A stretch of 64,000 nt of DNA from Halobacterium sp. CBA1132 (GCF_001485535.1 NZ_BCMZ01000001.1:744001-808000); one strand, 5' to 3'. Shown: positions 50,340-60,510, numbered from the stretch's first letter. Numbers and translations: made by a program. Notes: a model not told the origin generated them from the letters alone.

Positions 50340-51359
50340 ATGAACATTCTCGACGGGGGCGAGGGCGGCGGCCAGTTGGTCCGCACGGCTCTCGCGCTGT
50401 CCGCGGTCACAGGCGAACCGTTCCGGATGCGACACGTCCGGCGCGCTCGCGCGAACCCGGGATTGCAGGCCCAGCACTGCGCGGCAATCGAGGCAGTCGC
50501 GGCGGTCTGCAACGCCGAGACGGGGGGCGTCGAAGTTGGCTCGGAGTCGTTCACGTTCGAGCCGGGCGAGGACCTCGACGAGGACCTCGACGAGGCCGAG
50601 CAGGACGTCCGCGGCGGCAGCGTCTCCGTGGAAGTCGGCACCGCGGGCAGCGTCCCGCTGGTGTTCGACGCGCTGCTCCCGGTCGCCGTCGCGCTGGACG
50701 AATCGTTCACCGCGCGACTTGAGGGCGGTACGGACGCGAAGTGGGCGCCGCCGTTCGACTACTTCCGCCACGTCAAGCTCCCCGTTCTGCAGGCGCACGG
50801 CCTCGAAGCCGACGTCGACCTCGAACGACGCGGGTTCTACCCGCGCGGCGGCGGGAAGGCGACACTCACTATCGAGCCGTCGACGCTCGACGCGCTCGAC
50901 GTTACGGAACGCGGCGAGCGCGAGTCCTTGACGGCGTACTCCGTCGCCGAGGAGTCCGAGAGCGACGACGACGTGGCCGAGCGGCAGGCCGAGCCAGCGC
51001 CCGACGCGGCGGACGTCGAGACCGAGTACGTCGAAGCTGACTGCTCGGGGTCGGCGTTCGTGCTCGCGGCCGAGTACGAGAACTCCAGCGCGGGCTTCGC
51101 CGAACTCGGCGAGATGGGCAAGGAGCCGGAAGCTGTCGGCGAGGACGCCGTCGAGCGCTTCGAGGAGTTCGAGGACGGCGACGCCGCCGTCGACGAGTAC
51201 TTCGCCGACCAACTGCTCCCGTTCGTGGCGCTGGCGGGCGGCGAGGTTCGCGCGCCCGAACTCACCTCGCACGTCGAGACCTGCATCGACCTCCTCGGGG
51301 AGTTCGGCTACGACGTCGACGTCGAGGACGACGGCGACACGGTCCTGCTGTCGGCGTAA
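50340..51359 (+). CDS. rtcA: RNA 3'-terminal phosphate cyclase
   Basis: 339 residues from ATG 50340 ([21 protein letters not shown]); an ATG three codons earlier is possible, but a TATA-like CCTTTTG about 27 nt upstream favours 50340. Cyclase motifs: [41 protein letters not shown] and the nucleophile H311 in [11 protein letters not shown], which takes AMP from ATP. It makes 2',3'-cyclic phosphate RNA ends. A 25-residue acidic insert near 205-230 ([15 protein letters not shown]) is a halophilic addition. No rtcB nearby. Confidence 0.87.
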   Translation: MNILDGGEGGGQLVRTALALSAVTGEPFRMRHVRRARANPGLQAQHCAAIEAVAAVCNAETGGVEVGSESFTFEPGEDLDEDLDEAEQDVRGGSVSVEVGTAGSVPLVFDALLPVAVALDESFTARLEGGTDAKWAPPFDYFRHVKLPVLQAHGLEADVDLERRGFYPRGGGKATLTIEPSTLDALDVTERGERESLTAYSVAEESESDDDVAERQAEPAPDAADVETEYVEADCSGSAFVLAAEYENSSAGFAELGEMGKEPEAVGEDAVERFEEFEDGDAAVDEYFADQLLPFVALAGGEVRAPELTSHVETCIDLLGEFGYDVDVEDDGDTVLLSA

Positions 51360-51365
51360 CTACTT

Positions 51366-51836
51366 CTACAGGACGAGCGTGGCGAAGCCGGCGGTCGCCG
51401 CGCTAATCGCGAGCCAGCCGGCGAAGTTCCACCACGGCACCTCGCGAAAGCGTGGTCCCGGCAGGTCGTCGGTGTACGTCCAGCGGCCGTCGGCGACGCC
51501 GCGGTGGTCGACGAGCGCGTCGTAGCTGGTGGCGAGCGCGGCCGCGAGCGCGACCGCCGACCAGCCGTCGGCGACGAGTAGCGCCGCGCGGAACGCAACG
51601 TAGACGGCGCCCGTCCACCCGAACAGCACGTAGACGGGGACGCCAACGACCTTCGGGTCGACGTGGTGTTCGAGCCACCCGATATTGACGACCACTCCTT
51701 CCGCGACGAACGCGACAGCGGCGCCGCCGCCGAAGAACGCGAGGACGGCCACCGGAGGCCACGTTAGGGCAGCGTGCGCGAGTGCGAGGACACCGACGGC
51801 GGCGACGCTCGCGGCGAACGCGCGATTACTCGGCAT
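51366..51836 (-). CDS. Short CruF-like (DUF422) membrane protein
   Basis: 156 residues from the ATG ending at 51836. Several membrane helices and CruF/carotenoid hydratase-like motifs: FVAEGVVVNIGWLEHHVDPKVVGVPVYVLFGW and VPWWNFAGWLAIS, with DALVDHRGVADGRWTY in between. Known haloarchaeal CruF enzymes (bacterioruberin synthesis) are nearly twice as long, so this may be a half-size relative or a different activity. No other carotenoid genes are near. Confidence 0.6.
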   Translation of the reverse strand: MPSNRAFAASVAAVGVLALAHAALTWPPVAVLAFFGGGAAVAFVAEGVVVNIGWLEHHVDPKVVGVPVYVLFGWTGAVYVAFRAALLVADGWSAVALAAALATSYDALVDHRGVADGRWTYTDDLPGPRFREVPWWNFAGWLAISAATAGFATLVL

Positions 51837-51866
51837 ACGGGAAGCGGGAACGGCGACCACGAAAAG

Positions 51867-52634
51867 CTAGTCGGTGAGGCCGTAGCCGCGGCGGAACAGC
51901 CAGACGTCGACGGCGAGCACGACGACCGTCAGCGCGGACAGCACGACGAGCGCGGTGTCGGGCTCGATGTCGGAGACGCCGATGATGCCGTAGCGGACGC
52001 CGTTGACCATGTACACCATCGGGTTCAGATAGCTCGCGGTGCGCGCGAGCCCGGAGAGCGCGTCGAGGCTGTAGAAGACGCCGCCGAAGAACACGAGCGG
52101 CCGGAGGATGAACTGGTTCAGGACCGTGAGGTGGTCGAAGTCCTCCGCGACCAGTCCGCCGATGACGCCGAACGCCGCGAACAGCGTGGTGATGACCCCG
52201 AGGAACGCCACCGCGTAGAACGGGTGGGCGAGCGTTCGCACGGGCGTGAACAGCGCGCCGATGACGCCGATGAGCGCGCCGATGAGGACGCCGCGGAGCG
52301 CCGAGGAGACGACGTACGCGACGACCATCTCCCAGTACGCCATCGGGCTGGTGAGCGTCTCGTGGATGTACTCGTTCCAGCGCCCGTGGAAGATGGAGAA
52401 GGAGGCGTTCTCGAAGGCGTTCGAGACGGCGCCCAGCACCGCCAGTCCTGGGAGGATGAACTGGATGTAGGGGACGCCGCCGATGTCGCTGATGCGTGCG
52501 CCGAGGATGACGCCGAACACGCTGAAGTAGAGGACGTTCGTGATGAGCGGCGGCAGGAACGTGTTGTACGGCCGGCGGACGAACCGCAGAATCTCGCGGC
52601 GCGTCAGCGCCTTCAGTCCGGTCGAGACGCTCAC
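51867..52634 (-). CDS. ABC-2 type transporter permease
   Basis: 255 residues, six helices. ABC-2 features: N-terminal amphipathic region ALTRREILRFVRRPYNTFLPPLITNVLYF, then SISPHGRW-like FSIFHGRWNEYIHETLTSPM and FILRPLVFFGGVFYSLDALSG. Together with the ATPase gene (four-base overlap) it forms a two-gene exporter. Drug, lipid or polysaccharide export is typical; the substrate is unknown. Confidence 0.87.
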   Translation of the reverse strand: MSVSTGLKALTRREILRFVRRPYNTFLPPLITNVLYFSVFGVILGARISDIGGVPYIQFILPGLAVLGAVSNAFENASFSIFHGRWNEYIHETLTSPMAYWEMVVAYVVSSALRGVLIGALIGVIGALFTPVRTLAHPFYAVAFLGVITTLFAAFGVIGGLVAEDFDHLTVLNQFILRPLVFFGGVFYSLDALSGLARTASYLNPMVYMVNGVRYGIIGVSDIEPDTALVVLSALTVVVLAVDVWLFRRGYGLTD

Positions 52635-53608
52635 GGCGCCACCTCCTGTTTCTCCTCGTCGTGACTGCCGCTGCTGCCGTCGGTGGCGTCGCCGCCCGTG
52701 CGCGTGATGTCCACGAAGACGTCTTCGAGGCTGGTGCGCGCGACGTCGACATCGAGGACGCGGTGGCCCGCGGCCTCCAGTTGACGGACGGCGACCGGGA
52801 CGACTTCACTGCCGCTGCTCGCGCGCAGCGACACGGTGGAGCCGTCGACGGTGACGTTGTCGACGCGGTCGTCGTCGATAGTCGGCGTCGAAGTGGGCGC
52901 GGCGTCGAGCGTGAGCGTCACCTCGTCGGTGCCGCGCTCGGTGAGGTCGTCCGGGGTCGCCACAGTCACTTTCCGCCCGGAGTCGATGATGGCGACTTGG
53001 TCGCAGAGGCGTTCGGCCTCCTCGATGTAGTGCGTCGTGAGGAGGATGGTGGTGCCGTCGTCGTTGAGCCCGCGGATGACCTCCCAGAGGTCGTGGCGGA
53101 GTTCCACGTCGACGCCCGCCGTGGGTTCGTCGAGGATGAGGAGGTCGGGGTCGGTGACCATCGCTCGCGCGAGCATGAACCGGCGCTTCATCCCGCCGGA
53201 GAGCCAGTCGAAGCGCGTCTCGGCCTTCCCGCCGAGGCCGACGGTTTCGAGGGCGTCGGCCGCGCGCTCGGCGGCCTCCTCGTCGGAGACGCCGTGGTAG
53301 CCGGCCTTGTGCATCAGCACCTCGCGAATCGGGAAGAAGCGGTCGACGTTGTACTCCTGGGGCGCGAGGCCGATGGCGTCGCGGGCCTCTTGGTAGTCGT
53401 CTTCGACGTCGTACCCGAACACTTCGGCGGTGCCACTGGTCTTGCGGACGAGCCCGACGAGCGTGTTGATGAACGTCGTCTTCCCCGCGCCGTTCGGCCC
53501 GAGCAGCCCGAAGAAGGAGCCCTCGGGGACGGACAGCGAGAGGCCGTCGAGCGCGCGGACGTCCCCGTACTCCTTGACGAGGTCGTCGGTGCGTATCGCT
53601 GGCGGCAT
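52631..53608 (-). CDS. ABC transporter ATP-binding protein (DrrA-like)
   Basis: 325 residues. Walker A GPNGAGKTT (about 38-46), Q-loop APQEYN, signature LSGGMKRR, Walker B LLILDEPTAGVD, and switch His in TTHYIEEAE. The C-terminal 100 residues match the extra domain of DrrA/NatA-type ATPases and end in an acidic tail. It energises the ABC-2 permease encoded downstream. Complete. Confidence 0.9.
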   Translation of the reverse strand: MPPAIRTDDLVKEYGDVRALDGLSLSVPEGSFFGLLGPNGAGKTTFINTLVGLVRKTSGTAEVFGYDVEDDYQEARDAIGLAPQEYNVDRFFPIREVLMHKAGYHGVSDEEAAERAADALETVGLGGKAETRFDWLSGGMKRRFMLARAMVTDPDLLILDEPTAGVDVELRHDLWEVIRGLNDDGTTILLTTHYIEEAERLCDQVAIIDSGRKVTVATPDDLTERGTDEVTLTLDAAPTSTPTIDDDRVDNVTVDGSTVSLRASSGSEVVPVAVRQLEAAGHRVLDVDVARTSLEDVFVDITRTGGDATDGSSGSHDEEKQEVAP

Positions 53609-53668
53609 TGAAAGTACGGAAGTCGCGTGACGCGGTTAAGGCCACGGAAGTCGGCGGCCGGTTCTGGG

Positions 53669-56350
53669 TCAGCCCGTGTTCTGCATGCCCGCGGCGACGC
53701 CCATCACGGAGAGGCGGAGCGCGCGCTCGGCGCTCTCGCTGCGGTTCTCGCGGTCCAGCAGTTCGACCTGCAGGAAGTTCAGCGGGTCGACGTAGGGGTT
53801 GCGGCGGTCGAGGCTCTCGCGGAGCCACGCGCGGTCGACGAGGTCGTCGCGCCCCGTCACCGACAGCACCTCGTCGCGGGCCTGCTCGTACTCGCCGTCG
53901 ATGCGCGGCTGGAAGCTCTCGCGGAGGTCGTCGGGCGCGAGCGCGGCGTACTCGTGAGTGATTTCGGGCTCGCTGCGCGCGAGCGCGAGCGCCGCGTTGT
54001 CCAGCGTCGTCCGGAAGAACGGCCACTCCTCGTACATCTCTTCGAGGAGGGCGTCGTCCTCGCAGGCCGCCAGCCCCGCGCCGAGGCCGTACCAGCCGGG
54101 GATGACACACCGCGTCTGCGTCCACGAGAACACCCACGGAATCGCGCGCAGGTCCTCGACGGCGCGCTCGCCCGTCCGGGAGGCCGGCCGCGACCCGAGG
54201 TTGAGGTCTTCGACGACGTCGATGGGCGTTACCGCCTCGAAGTACGAGACGAACCCCTCCGAGTCGAGGAGGTCGCGGTACGCTTCGCGGGCGGTCTCGG
54301 CCATCTCTTCCATCGCGTCGACCCACTCGTCGGGGACGTCCGGGTCGTCCTCGCTGATGGCTGCGTGGCGCGCCCGCACCTGCGCGTTCAGCATCTGTTC
54401 GAGTTCGCGCTCCGCGATGCGGGGGTTGCCGTACGTCTCCGCGATGGACTCGCCCTGCTGGGTGAACTTCACGTCGCCCGTCACCGTCTCCTTCGGGAGC
54501 GCGAGCAGCGCCTCGTTCATCGGGCCGCCGCCCCGCGAGATGGAGCCGCCGCGGCCGTGGAAGAAGCGCACGTCGACATCGTGGTCGTCGCAGATGGCGG
54601 CGAGGCGGCGTTGCGCGCGGTCGAGTTGCCAGTTCGCCGCGAGGAACCCGTTCTCCTTGTTGGAGTCGGAGTACCCCAGCATAATCTCCTGCGTGCTGTC
54701 GCGGGCGTCGACGAGCGCGCCGTACGCGTCGTTCTCGAACAGCGTGCCGAGAATCTCGCGGGCGTTCGACAGCGCGGAGCGCGTCTCCAGCAGCGGGACG
54801 ACGTCGAGGCCGCCGTGGTCGGGCAGCGAGAGTACGTCGGCCTGGTCGGCGAGGAAGACCACTTCCAGCACGTGACTCGGCTGTTCGGTCATGCTGATGC
54901 AGTACGCGTCGATGGCGTCGGCGCCGTACTCGCGGTGCCAGTCCGCGAGCGCGTCGAAGCGCCCGAGCACGCGCGCCGTCTCGTCGTCGACGCCGTCGGT
55001 GTCTTCGAGGTCCAGCACGGGGTCGTCTTGGAGAACCGCCTCCGTGAGGAACTCCACGCGCTCGTCCTCGGTCATCTCGGCGTAGTCGACGCCCTCGCGG
55101 GCGAGCGCTTCGCCGACCGCGTGCGTGTGCTTCTCGCGGTGGTCGCGGAGGTCCAGCGCCGCGAGGTAGAAGCCGAACGTCTCCACGCGGCGCACGAACG
55201 GCGCGACGTGCTCGTCCGCGACCTTCCCGAGCCCCGCCTCCCGCAGACCGGATTCGAGCGCGCGAGCGTCGTCGAGCAGGCTCTCGGCGTCCGCGTAGCC
55301 GCCCGGCTGGACGTCGGTCACGCGGTCGACGCGCTCCCGCACGACGGCGACGACCTGCCGGAACAGTTCGTCGGGGTAGCGCTCGGCGACCTGTTCGACG
55401 ACCCGCGGGACGACTTCCTCGGCGTCGTCGAGGAGAGTGGCGGCGTCCCCGCTGTCCACGCGCGTGCCGTCCATCGAGAGCGCGCCGAGCAGGTCGTCGA
55501 GGTCGTCGAGGTAGCGCTCGGTGACGAGTCGTCGCTGCCGGTCGAGCACGCGCTCGGTGGTCTCGGTGGTGACGTACGGGTTGCCGTCGCGGTCCGACCC
55601 CGCCCACGACCGGAACGCCAGCACCTCGGGGACTTCCGGCGGGTCGTCGTAGCGCGCGGCGAGCGCGTCGTCGAGGTCCGCGTACACCTCGGGGACGACG
55701 TCGTAGACCGCGTTCGCGAGGTAGAACTGGACGTCGCGCGCCTCGTCGAACGGCGTCGGCTGGCGCTCGCGCACGCGCCGGGTCGTCCACAGCGACTCGA
55801 TGTTCGCTTCGACGCGGCGCCACGTGCGCTCGCGCTCGCGGGGCGTGAGCCGCCGCTCGTCGAGGCCTTCGAGCAGTTCGCGGATGCGCTTGAGGTGGGC
55901 TTTGACGGTCTTCCGCCGGGCTTCCGTCGGGTGCGCGGTGAACGTCGGGACGACGTGGACGTCGTCCAGAATTCCGGCGACTTCGTCGGCGCTGGCACCG
56001 GCGTCCGCGAGCACGTCGATGGCGCCGCGTACGCTGTCGGCGAGCGTGCCCTCGGCCTCGCTGCGGCGGAGTTCGCGCACGCGCTCGCGCTCCTCTGCGA
56101 GGTTCACGAGTTCGAAGTAACCCGCGAACGCCCGCGAGAGGTCCTCGTAGTCGTCGACGTCGGCGTCGGCGACGACTTCGCGGAGGGCGTCGCGGTCGTC
56201 GCGGTCGCCGCGTCGGTAGTCGATGGCCGCAGTTCGCGCGGCTTCGACCGCGTCGTAGGCCGCCGGCGACTCGTGGGCGCGCATCGCGTCGCCGAGCGAG
56301 GCGCCGAGTTCACGCACGTCCTCGCGGACGCTCCTGCTGTGCAAATCCAT
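53669..56350 (-). CDS. ppc: Phosphoenolpyruvate carboxylase
   Basis: 893 residues from the ATG ending at 56350. Bacterial-type PEPC: catalytic H140 in TAHPTEARRKT, GYSDSNKENG (Y560), the mobile loop FHGRGGSISRGGGP with H598-R600, and the C-terminal QNTG end typical of the family (MQNTG). It fixes bicarbonate onto PEP to give oxaloacetate, replenishing the TCA cycle. Bacterial-type ppc is usual in haloarchaea. The ATG ending at 56350 is preferred over one ten codons upstream. Confidence 0.93.
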   Translation of the reverse strand: MDLHSRSVREDVRELGASLGDAMRAHESPAAYDAVEAARTAAIDYRRGDRDDRDALREVVADADVDDYEDLSRAFAGYFELVNLAEERERVRELRRSEAEGTLADSVRGAIDVLADAGASADEVAGILDDVHVVPTFTAHPTEARRKTVKAHLKRIRELLEGLDERRLTPRERERTWRRVEANIESLWTTRRVRERQPTPFDEARDVQFYLANAVYDVVPEVYADLDDALAARYDDPPEVPEVLAFRSWAGSDRDGNPYVTTETTERVLDRQRRLVTERYLDDLDDLLGALSMDGTRVDSGDAATLLDDAEEVVPRVVEQVAERYPDELFRQVVAVVRERVDRVTDVQPGGYADAESLLDDARALESGLREAGLGKVADEHVAPFVRRVETFGFYLAALDLRDHREKHTHAVGEALAREGVDYAEMTEDERVEFLTEAVLQDDPVLDLEDTDGVDDETARVLGRFDALADWHREYGADAIDAYCISMTEQPSHVLEVVFLADQADVLSLPDHGGLDVVPLLETRSALSNAREILGTLFENDAYGALVDARDSTQEIMLGYSDSNKENGFLAANWQLDRAQRRLAAICDDHDVDVRFFHGRGGSISRGGGPMNEALLALPKETVTGDVKFTQQGESIAETYGNPRIAERELEQMLNAQVRARHAAISEDDPDVPDEWVDAMEEMAETAREAYRDLLDSEGFVSYFEAVTPIDVVEDLNLGSRPASRTGERAVEDLRAIPWVFSWTQTRCVIPGWYGLGAGLAACEDDALLEEMYEEWPFFRTTLDNAALALARSEPEITHEYAALAPDDLRESFQPRIDGEYEQARDEVLSVTGRDDLVDRAWLRESLDRRNPYVDPLNFLQVELLDRENRSESAERALRLSVMGVAAGMQNTG

Positions 56351-56431
56351 ACCACAGGAGTCGTCGTCCGGGGTTTTCAAAATCGGGGTACCCAGAAGAT
56401 ATTGCCACTCGATTGTGAGTAAAGAATTAGA

Positions 56432-57364
56432 CTACGCCGCTGAACTCTCCCACGGCGCCGCCGACGGCGAGTCCTCGGGCGCGACGGAGACGTTCGTCTC
56501 GTAGGTCACGCGGTCGTCACGCACGGTGACGTTCACGGTCGCGCTGTAGAGCGCGGGCGCCACCGCCGGCAACCCGCTGTCACGGCTCGCGTACGTATCG
56601 CTGGGCACGCTGTCCTCGGCGTTCGGCACGTCCACGACGAACCCGTACCGCCCCTCCGCGTTCTCGCCGTTCGCGACGCGCACGTCGTAGGGCGCGCTCA
56701 CGTTCTCCGCGAACGTCCAGTTCGCCACCCGCGTCCCGTTCACCGTACCGTCGGTGATGTCGACGGCGACGGTCTCGGCGGGTTCGGTGTGCGTCGCGAC
56801 CAGCGTCCCGTTCAGGAACGCGGTGACGTTCGTGTCCGTGCCCTCGTCGGCGACTTCGACCCGCCACGACGCCGCGCCGTCGGAGACGTTCACGGTCAGC
56901 GGGTCGCCGCCCGTCGGCGTCACGACCGCCTCGAAGCGCCGCGTCTCGCCGACGCCCCTCGCCGCGACCCAGTCGCCCGCGCCGGTCGCGTTCGAGAAGT
57001 TCCGCTCGTTGGACTGTGCGACTCGCGTCCCGTTCTCGACGTCCGCGACGGCGGCCGCCGTGACGGTGCCGCCGCTGGCGGTCAACAGCGACGCGTTCGC
57101 GTCCCACGTCGCGACGCCGTCGTCGAGGGCCGCGCGCAGGGTGCTCGCGTTCGTGTCGTTGTACGTGTTCGCCTGCACGAGCAGGCCGCCGACGGCGCCC
57201 TCGACGGCGCGCTCGTGGCCGACCACGTCGTCGGTCTCGCCGTGGTTCCGGGTCGCGAGGTTCTCCGTGAACACGACGGCGTTCAACACCAGCGCCAGCA
57301 CCACGAACGCGAGCGCGAGGCCGAGCCCCGCGACGAGCAACAACTGGCCCCGGTCCCGGTCCAT
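56432..57364 (-). CDS. Secreted pilin-like / DUF7261-type protein
   Basis: 310 residues. The N-terminus MDRDRGQLLLVAGLGLALAFVVLALVLNAVVF resembles type IV pilin and pseudopilin N-termini (positive residues, then a 24-residue helix), as seen in haloarchaeal adhesion-pilus accessory proteins. The rest is beta-rich, Asn/Thr-rich and external, with many NxT/S sequons (about 16) for N-glycosylation. It starts convergently to nothing and is separated from ppc by 81 bp. Role in surface structures inferred. Confidence 0.68.
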   Translation of the reverse strand: MDRDRGQLLLVAGLGLALAFVVLALVLNAVVFTENLATRNHGETDDVVGHERAVEGAVGGLLVQANTYNDTNASTLRAALDDGVATWDANASLLTASGGTVTAAAVADVENGTRVAQSNERNFSNATGAGDWVAARGVGETRRFEAVVTPTGGDPLTVNVSDGAASWRVEVADEGTDTNVTAFLNGTLVATHTEPAETVAVDITDGTVNGTRVANWTFAENVSAPYDVRVANGENAEGRYGFVVDVPNAEDSVPSDTYASRDSGLPAVAPALYSATVNVTVRDDRVTYETNVSVAPEDSPSAAPWESSAA

Positions 57365-57477
57365 GTCTCCCGGAAAAGCGGGCGGCGCACAAAAGGATTG
57401 CCGCAGTCATTCGGCGCCACGGCCGCCACAAACGCGAACCACGGGAGGCTTTACCGTCGCTCGCTGTACCACCGGCC

Positions 57478-58386
57478 ATGCGCGTGGTCGTCGTCGGCGC
57501 GGGGTCGCTCGGGTCGCTGCTCGCGGGAGCGCTCGCCACGGCGGACGCGGACGTGATACTGCTCGGCCGCGACAGCGAGCACGTCCGCCGCGTCCACGAG
57601 GACGGTCTCCGGTTCACGCACCCGGACGGCAGCGACGAACGAATTTCTCTCGACGTGGCGTCCGAACGAGCGGCTGCCGCGGACGCTGACCTGCTCGTCG
57701 TCTGCGTGAAGAGCTACGACACCAACGAGGCCATCACCGGCGTCGCGGAACACCTCGGTGACGCGGACGTACTCACGCTCCAAAACGGCCTCGGGAACGC
57801 CGAGACGATTGCCGAGCACGTCCCCCGAGAGCGCGTGCTCGCGGGGACGACGACGCACGGCGCGGTCATCGAAGCGCCCGGCCACGTCCGGCACGCGGGC
57901 CGCGGCGACACGACGCTCGGCCGGTACTTCGCGGCGAACGACGCGCGCGTCGACGCCGTCGCGGACTGCCTGACCGCGGCCGGCGTCGAGACCACCGTCA
58001 CCGACGACCCCGAGGCCGCGGTGTGGACGAAAGTCCTCGTGAACGCGGGCATCAACGCGGCGACGGCGCTGGCGCGCGTGCCGAACGGCGCGCTCGTCGA
58101 GTCCGAACACGGCGAGCGCGTGCTCCGGCGCGCCGTCGAAGAAGGGGTCGCCGTCGCGCGCTCCGAGGGAATCGCTGTCCCGGACGACGTCGTCGAGCGC
58201 ACGCGAACGGTCGCCGAGCGCACCGCGTCGAACCGCTCGTCGATGCGACAGGACGTCGAGCGCGGCGGCCGCACGGAAATCGAGGCGCTGAACGGTGCGC
58301 TCGTCCGGCGCGGCGCGAGTCACGGCGTCGAGACGCCGGTCAACGAGACGCTCGCCGACCTCGTGCGACTCACCGAAGAAAAGTAA
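57478..58386 (+). CDS. panE: 2-dehydropantoate 2-reductase (PanE/ApbA family)
   Basis: 302 residues. NADP motif VVVGAGSLGSLLAGAL (GxGxxG at 7-12), VVCVKSYDT, LQNGLGNAE and GTTTHGAV, then catalytic Lys in TKVLVNAGINA and the substrate helix SSMRQDVERGGRTEIEALNGALV. It reduces ketopantoate to pantoate for CoA synthesis. Archaea sometimes use a PanE variant that prefers NADH. Complete. Confidence 0.87.
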   Translation: MRVVVVGAGSLGSLLAGALATADADVILLGRDSEHVRRVHEDGLRFTHPDGSDERISLDVASERAAAADADLLVVCVKSYDTNEAITGVAEHLGDADVLTLQNGLGNAETIAEHVPRERVLAGTTTHGAVIEAPGHVRHAGRGDTTLGRYFAANDARVDAVADCLTAAGVETTVTDDPEAAVWTKVLVNAGINAATALARVPNGALVESEHGERVLRRAVEEGVAVARSEGIAVPDDVVERTRTVAERTASNRSSMRQDVERGGRTEIEALNGALVRRGASHGVETPVNETLADLVRLTEEK

Positions 58387-58402
58387 GACCGCAGGGCGCG
58401 CG

Positions 58403-59665
58403 TTACGCCTCGCTGCGGGTGATTTCGTAGGAGAACTGCATCGCGTTCTCCGGCATGATTTTCACCGACCACGCCCCCGAACTGGGGTCGTCGAGCCGGT
58501 AGCGGAACTGCTGGCTCTCGGGGCCGCTGGTGTACGTTCCGTCGGTCGCCGCGCGCTGGCGCGAACTACCGAGGTCGACGCTCCCGCGGTTGGTCACGCT
58601 GACGCGCTCGGCGTCGACTTCGGTGCCGTTCGGCGCGACGAACGTCACGTCGAACGACGCCGGCTCGCTGTCCGCGCTCCGGTACCGGCTCGCGGACAGG
58701 TCGAGGGTGACGTTCTCGGTGTCGTCGCTCACTTCGAACGACGTCTGGTAGGGCTGGTCGGGCTGGGTCCACACTTGGAATCGGAGGCTGACGCGCTGCC
58801 AGTACGAGGACTGGTCGGGGCGCGCCGGGTCCTTCAGTCCGAGGTCGAGTTCGGCGCGGTAGTCACCGCGGTCCGCGTCGCCGGGCGGCGTGACCGTGAC
58901 CGAGATGGTCGCGGTCTCGCCGGGCGCAATCTCGTTGGGCGCGTCGATTTCGACCCACGAGCGTTCGAGCGTGTCGCGGCCGTTGTACGGCCGGTAGCGG
59001 TCCTCGGTGACGAGTTCGGGGCCGACCGGCACCGCCTGCTCGCCGGTGTTCTCCACGACGAACTCGCGGGTGAACGAGTCACCGGCCTGCACCTGCGAGT
59101 GCACGTACGTGTCCGAGACGATGCGCACGTTCGGTTCCTGCCACACTTCCACACTCAGAGAGACGCCGTTGACCGGCTGTGCCGGCCGACCGGGGTACGA
59201 AATCGTCTCGTTCGTGAGCGCGATTTCGCCGGCGTAGCGGTTGAGTTCGGCGTCCTCGGGCACGGAGACGGTGACGTCGAAGGAGCGCTCCTCGCCGGCC
59301 TCGATTTCGAGGTCGGAGGTCCCGATGGAGACCCACTCCGAGTTCATGGGTCGTTCGCCGCGCGGCGGCACGAACAGGTGCGGGGAGAGCGTCACGGCCT
59401 CGTCCTCGCCGTTTTCGACGGTTATCGTGACGGTGTCGCTCTCGCCGGGCTTGAGGCGGAGGCTCCGGTACTGTTCGTCGACGTAGAGTCGCGTGTAGTT
59501 CCGCTCACTGTCCGACTGCTGGGCCGCGTCCGCGTTCACGTTCGCGTCGGCGGACGGGGCCGAGTCGGCGGCGGGGCTGTTCGGCTGTGCGAGTGCCGTC
59601 GCGCCCGCTGCCGAGACGACGAGCACGGCAGCGACGGCGACGGCGGTAATCGTTCGGGCGTTCAT
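58403..59665 (-). CDS. Secreted protein with repeated beta-sandwich (CARDB-like) domains
   Basis: 420 residues. Cleavable signal peptide (about 1-26, TAVAVAAVLVVSAAGATALA) and a short Ala/Asp-rich linker. Then three repeated beta-sandwich domains (about 60-170, 175-280, 285-415), each with a LKPGESDTVTITVENG or IAPGETATISVTVTPP-like opening, typical of CARDB/NEW3 domains. No membrane anchor at the C-terminus. Probably a cell-surface or secreted structural/adhesive protein. Confidence 0.72.
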   Translation of the reverse strand: MNARTITAVAVAAVLVVSAAGATALAQPNSPAADSAPSADANVNADAAQQSDSERNYTRLYVDEQYRSLRLKPGESDTVTITVENGEDEAVTLSPHLFVPPRGERPMNSEWVSIGTSDLEIEAGEERSFDVTVSVPEDAELNRYAGEIALTNETISYPGRPAQPVNGVSLSVEVWQEPNVRIVSDTYVHSQVQAGDSFTREFVVENTGEQAVPVGPELVTEDRYRPYNGRDTLERSWVEIDAPNEIAPGETATISVTVTPPGDADRGDYRAELDLGLKDPARPDQSSYWQRVSLRFQVWTQPDQPYQTSFEVSDDTENVTLDLSASRYRSADSEPASFDVTFVAPNGTEVDAERVSVTNRGSVDLGSSRQRAATDGTYTSGPESQQFRYRLDDPSSGAWSVKIMPENAMQFSYEITRSEA

Positions 59666-59830
59666 GTGTACCTGCCAGTCCCGGCAGCGCTATCGCTACG
59701 TCGCAGTACCAATCAGGGCTCGCGGGGACCAGCGTCAGTACTGTCAACTGGTCGGCTATTAGTAACTCGGTTAAGTCAAACGCGGATAGAACGCCCGACA
59801 GATTCTTGTGGGTGCGACGGACGTCCGACG

Positions 59831-60439
59831 TCAGGCTTCGCTGGGACGCGGGCAGTCGTAGGTGTCCCGAACGGTGTCTGCCAGCACCGAGTCCTTGTGG
59901 GCAACGAGATAGACGATGACGAAGTCGTGTTCGAGCGGCCGGAAGACGAACACCTCGTGCTCGTCGTCCGCGTCCTCGTCGAGGCGGTCGACGAGCGGTT
60001 CCAGCGGGAGCGCTCCCGTCCGAATCTCCTCGAAGACGTCGCGCTCTCCGGGCTGTTGGGCGAACGCGTACACCGCGCCGTTCGGTTCGCCGTCCGCGCT
60101 GAACGTCGGGCGGCCCTGCACGCCGTCGCCCTCCTGTCGGGCTTGCTCCATCGTTTCGAGCGCGGCCTCGAACAGGCCCGTGACGGCGTCGGCGTACGTG
60201 AACAGCGTGCGCTTGCGGACGTCGAGGGCGGCGAAGCGCGCGTCACCGTCGCTCCACGTCAGCGTCGCGTCGACGAGGTAGCCCGGCCGGAGCGCGTCGA
60301 CTGCGTCGGCGAGGTCGTCGTAGCCGTCGGCGGCCACGCGGACTGGCTCGTAGTCGGCCCGGTCGAGCAACAGGAGGTCGTCGGCGTGCTCGGGGGCGGC
60401 GCCGAGCACGCGGAACGTGCTCTCCGTCGTACTCTCCAT
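59831..60439 (-). CDS. Conserved haloarchaeal-type protein (DUF6663-like)
   Basis: 202 residues from the ATG ending at 60439. Alpha/beta sequence beginning TTESTFRVLGAAPEHADDLLLLDRADYEPVRV, with a central helix (TGLFEAALETMEQARQEGDGVQ) and an end motif TVRDTYDCPRPSEA. One conserved Cys. It follows the HTH regulator on the same strand (72 nt gap), possibly one operon. Function unknown; DUF number from memory. Confidence 0.65.
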   Translation of the reverse strand: MESTTESTFRVLGAAPEHADDLLLLDRADYEPVRVAADGYDDLADAVDALRPGYLVDATLTWSDGDARFAALDVRKRTLFTYADAVTGLFEAALETMEQARQEGDGVQGRPTFSADGEPNGAVYAFAQQPGERDVFEEIRTGALPLEPLVDRLDEDADDEHEVFVFRPLEHDFVIVYLVAHKDSVLADTVRDTYDCPRPSEA

Positions 60440-60510
60440 GCGCCGAGATTGCGCGCGAGAAGGATAAGGCCGTCCGTCTGTGCGTCCGACAGTTCCCGTC
60501 GAGTCCTCGG

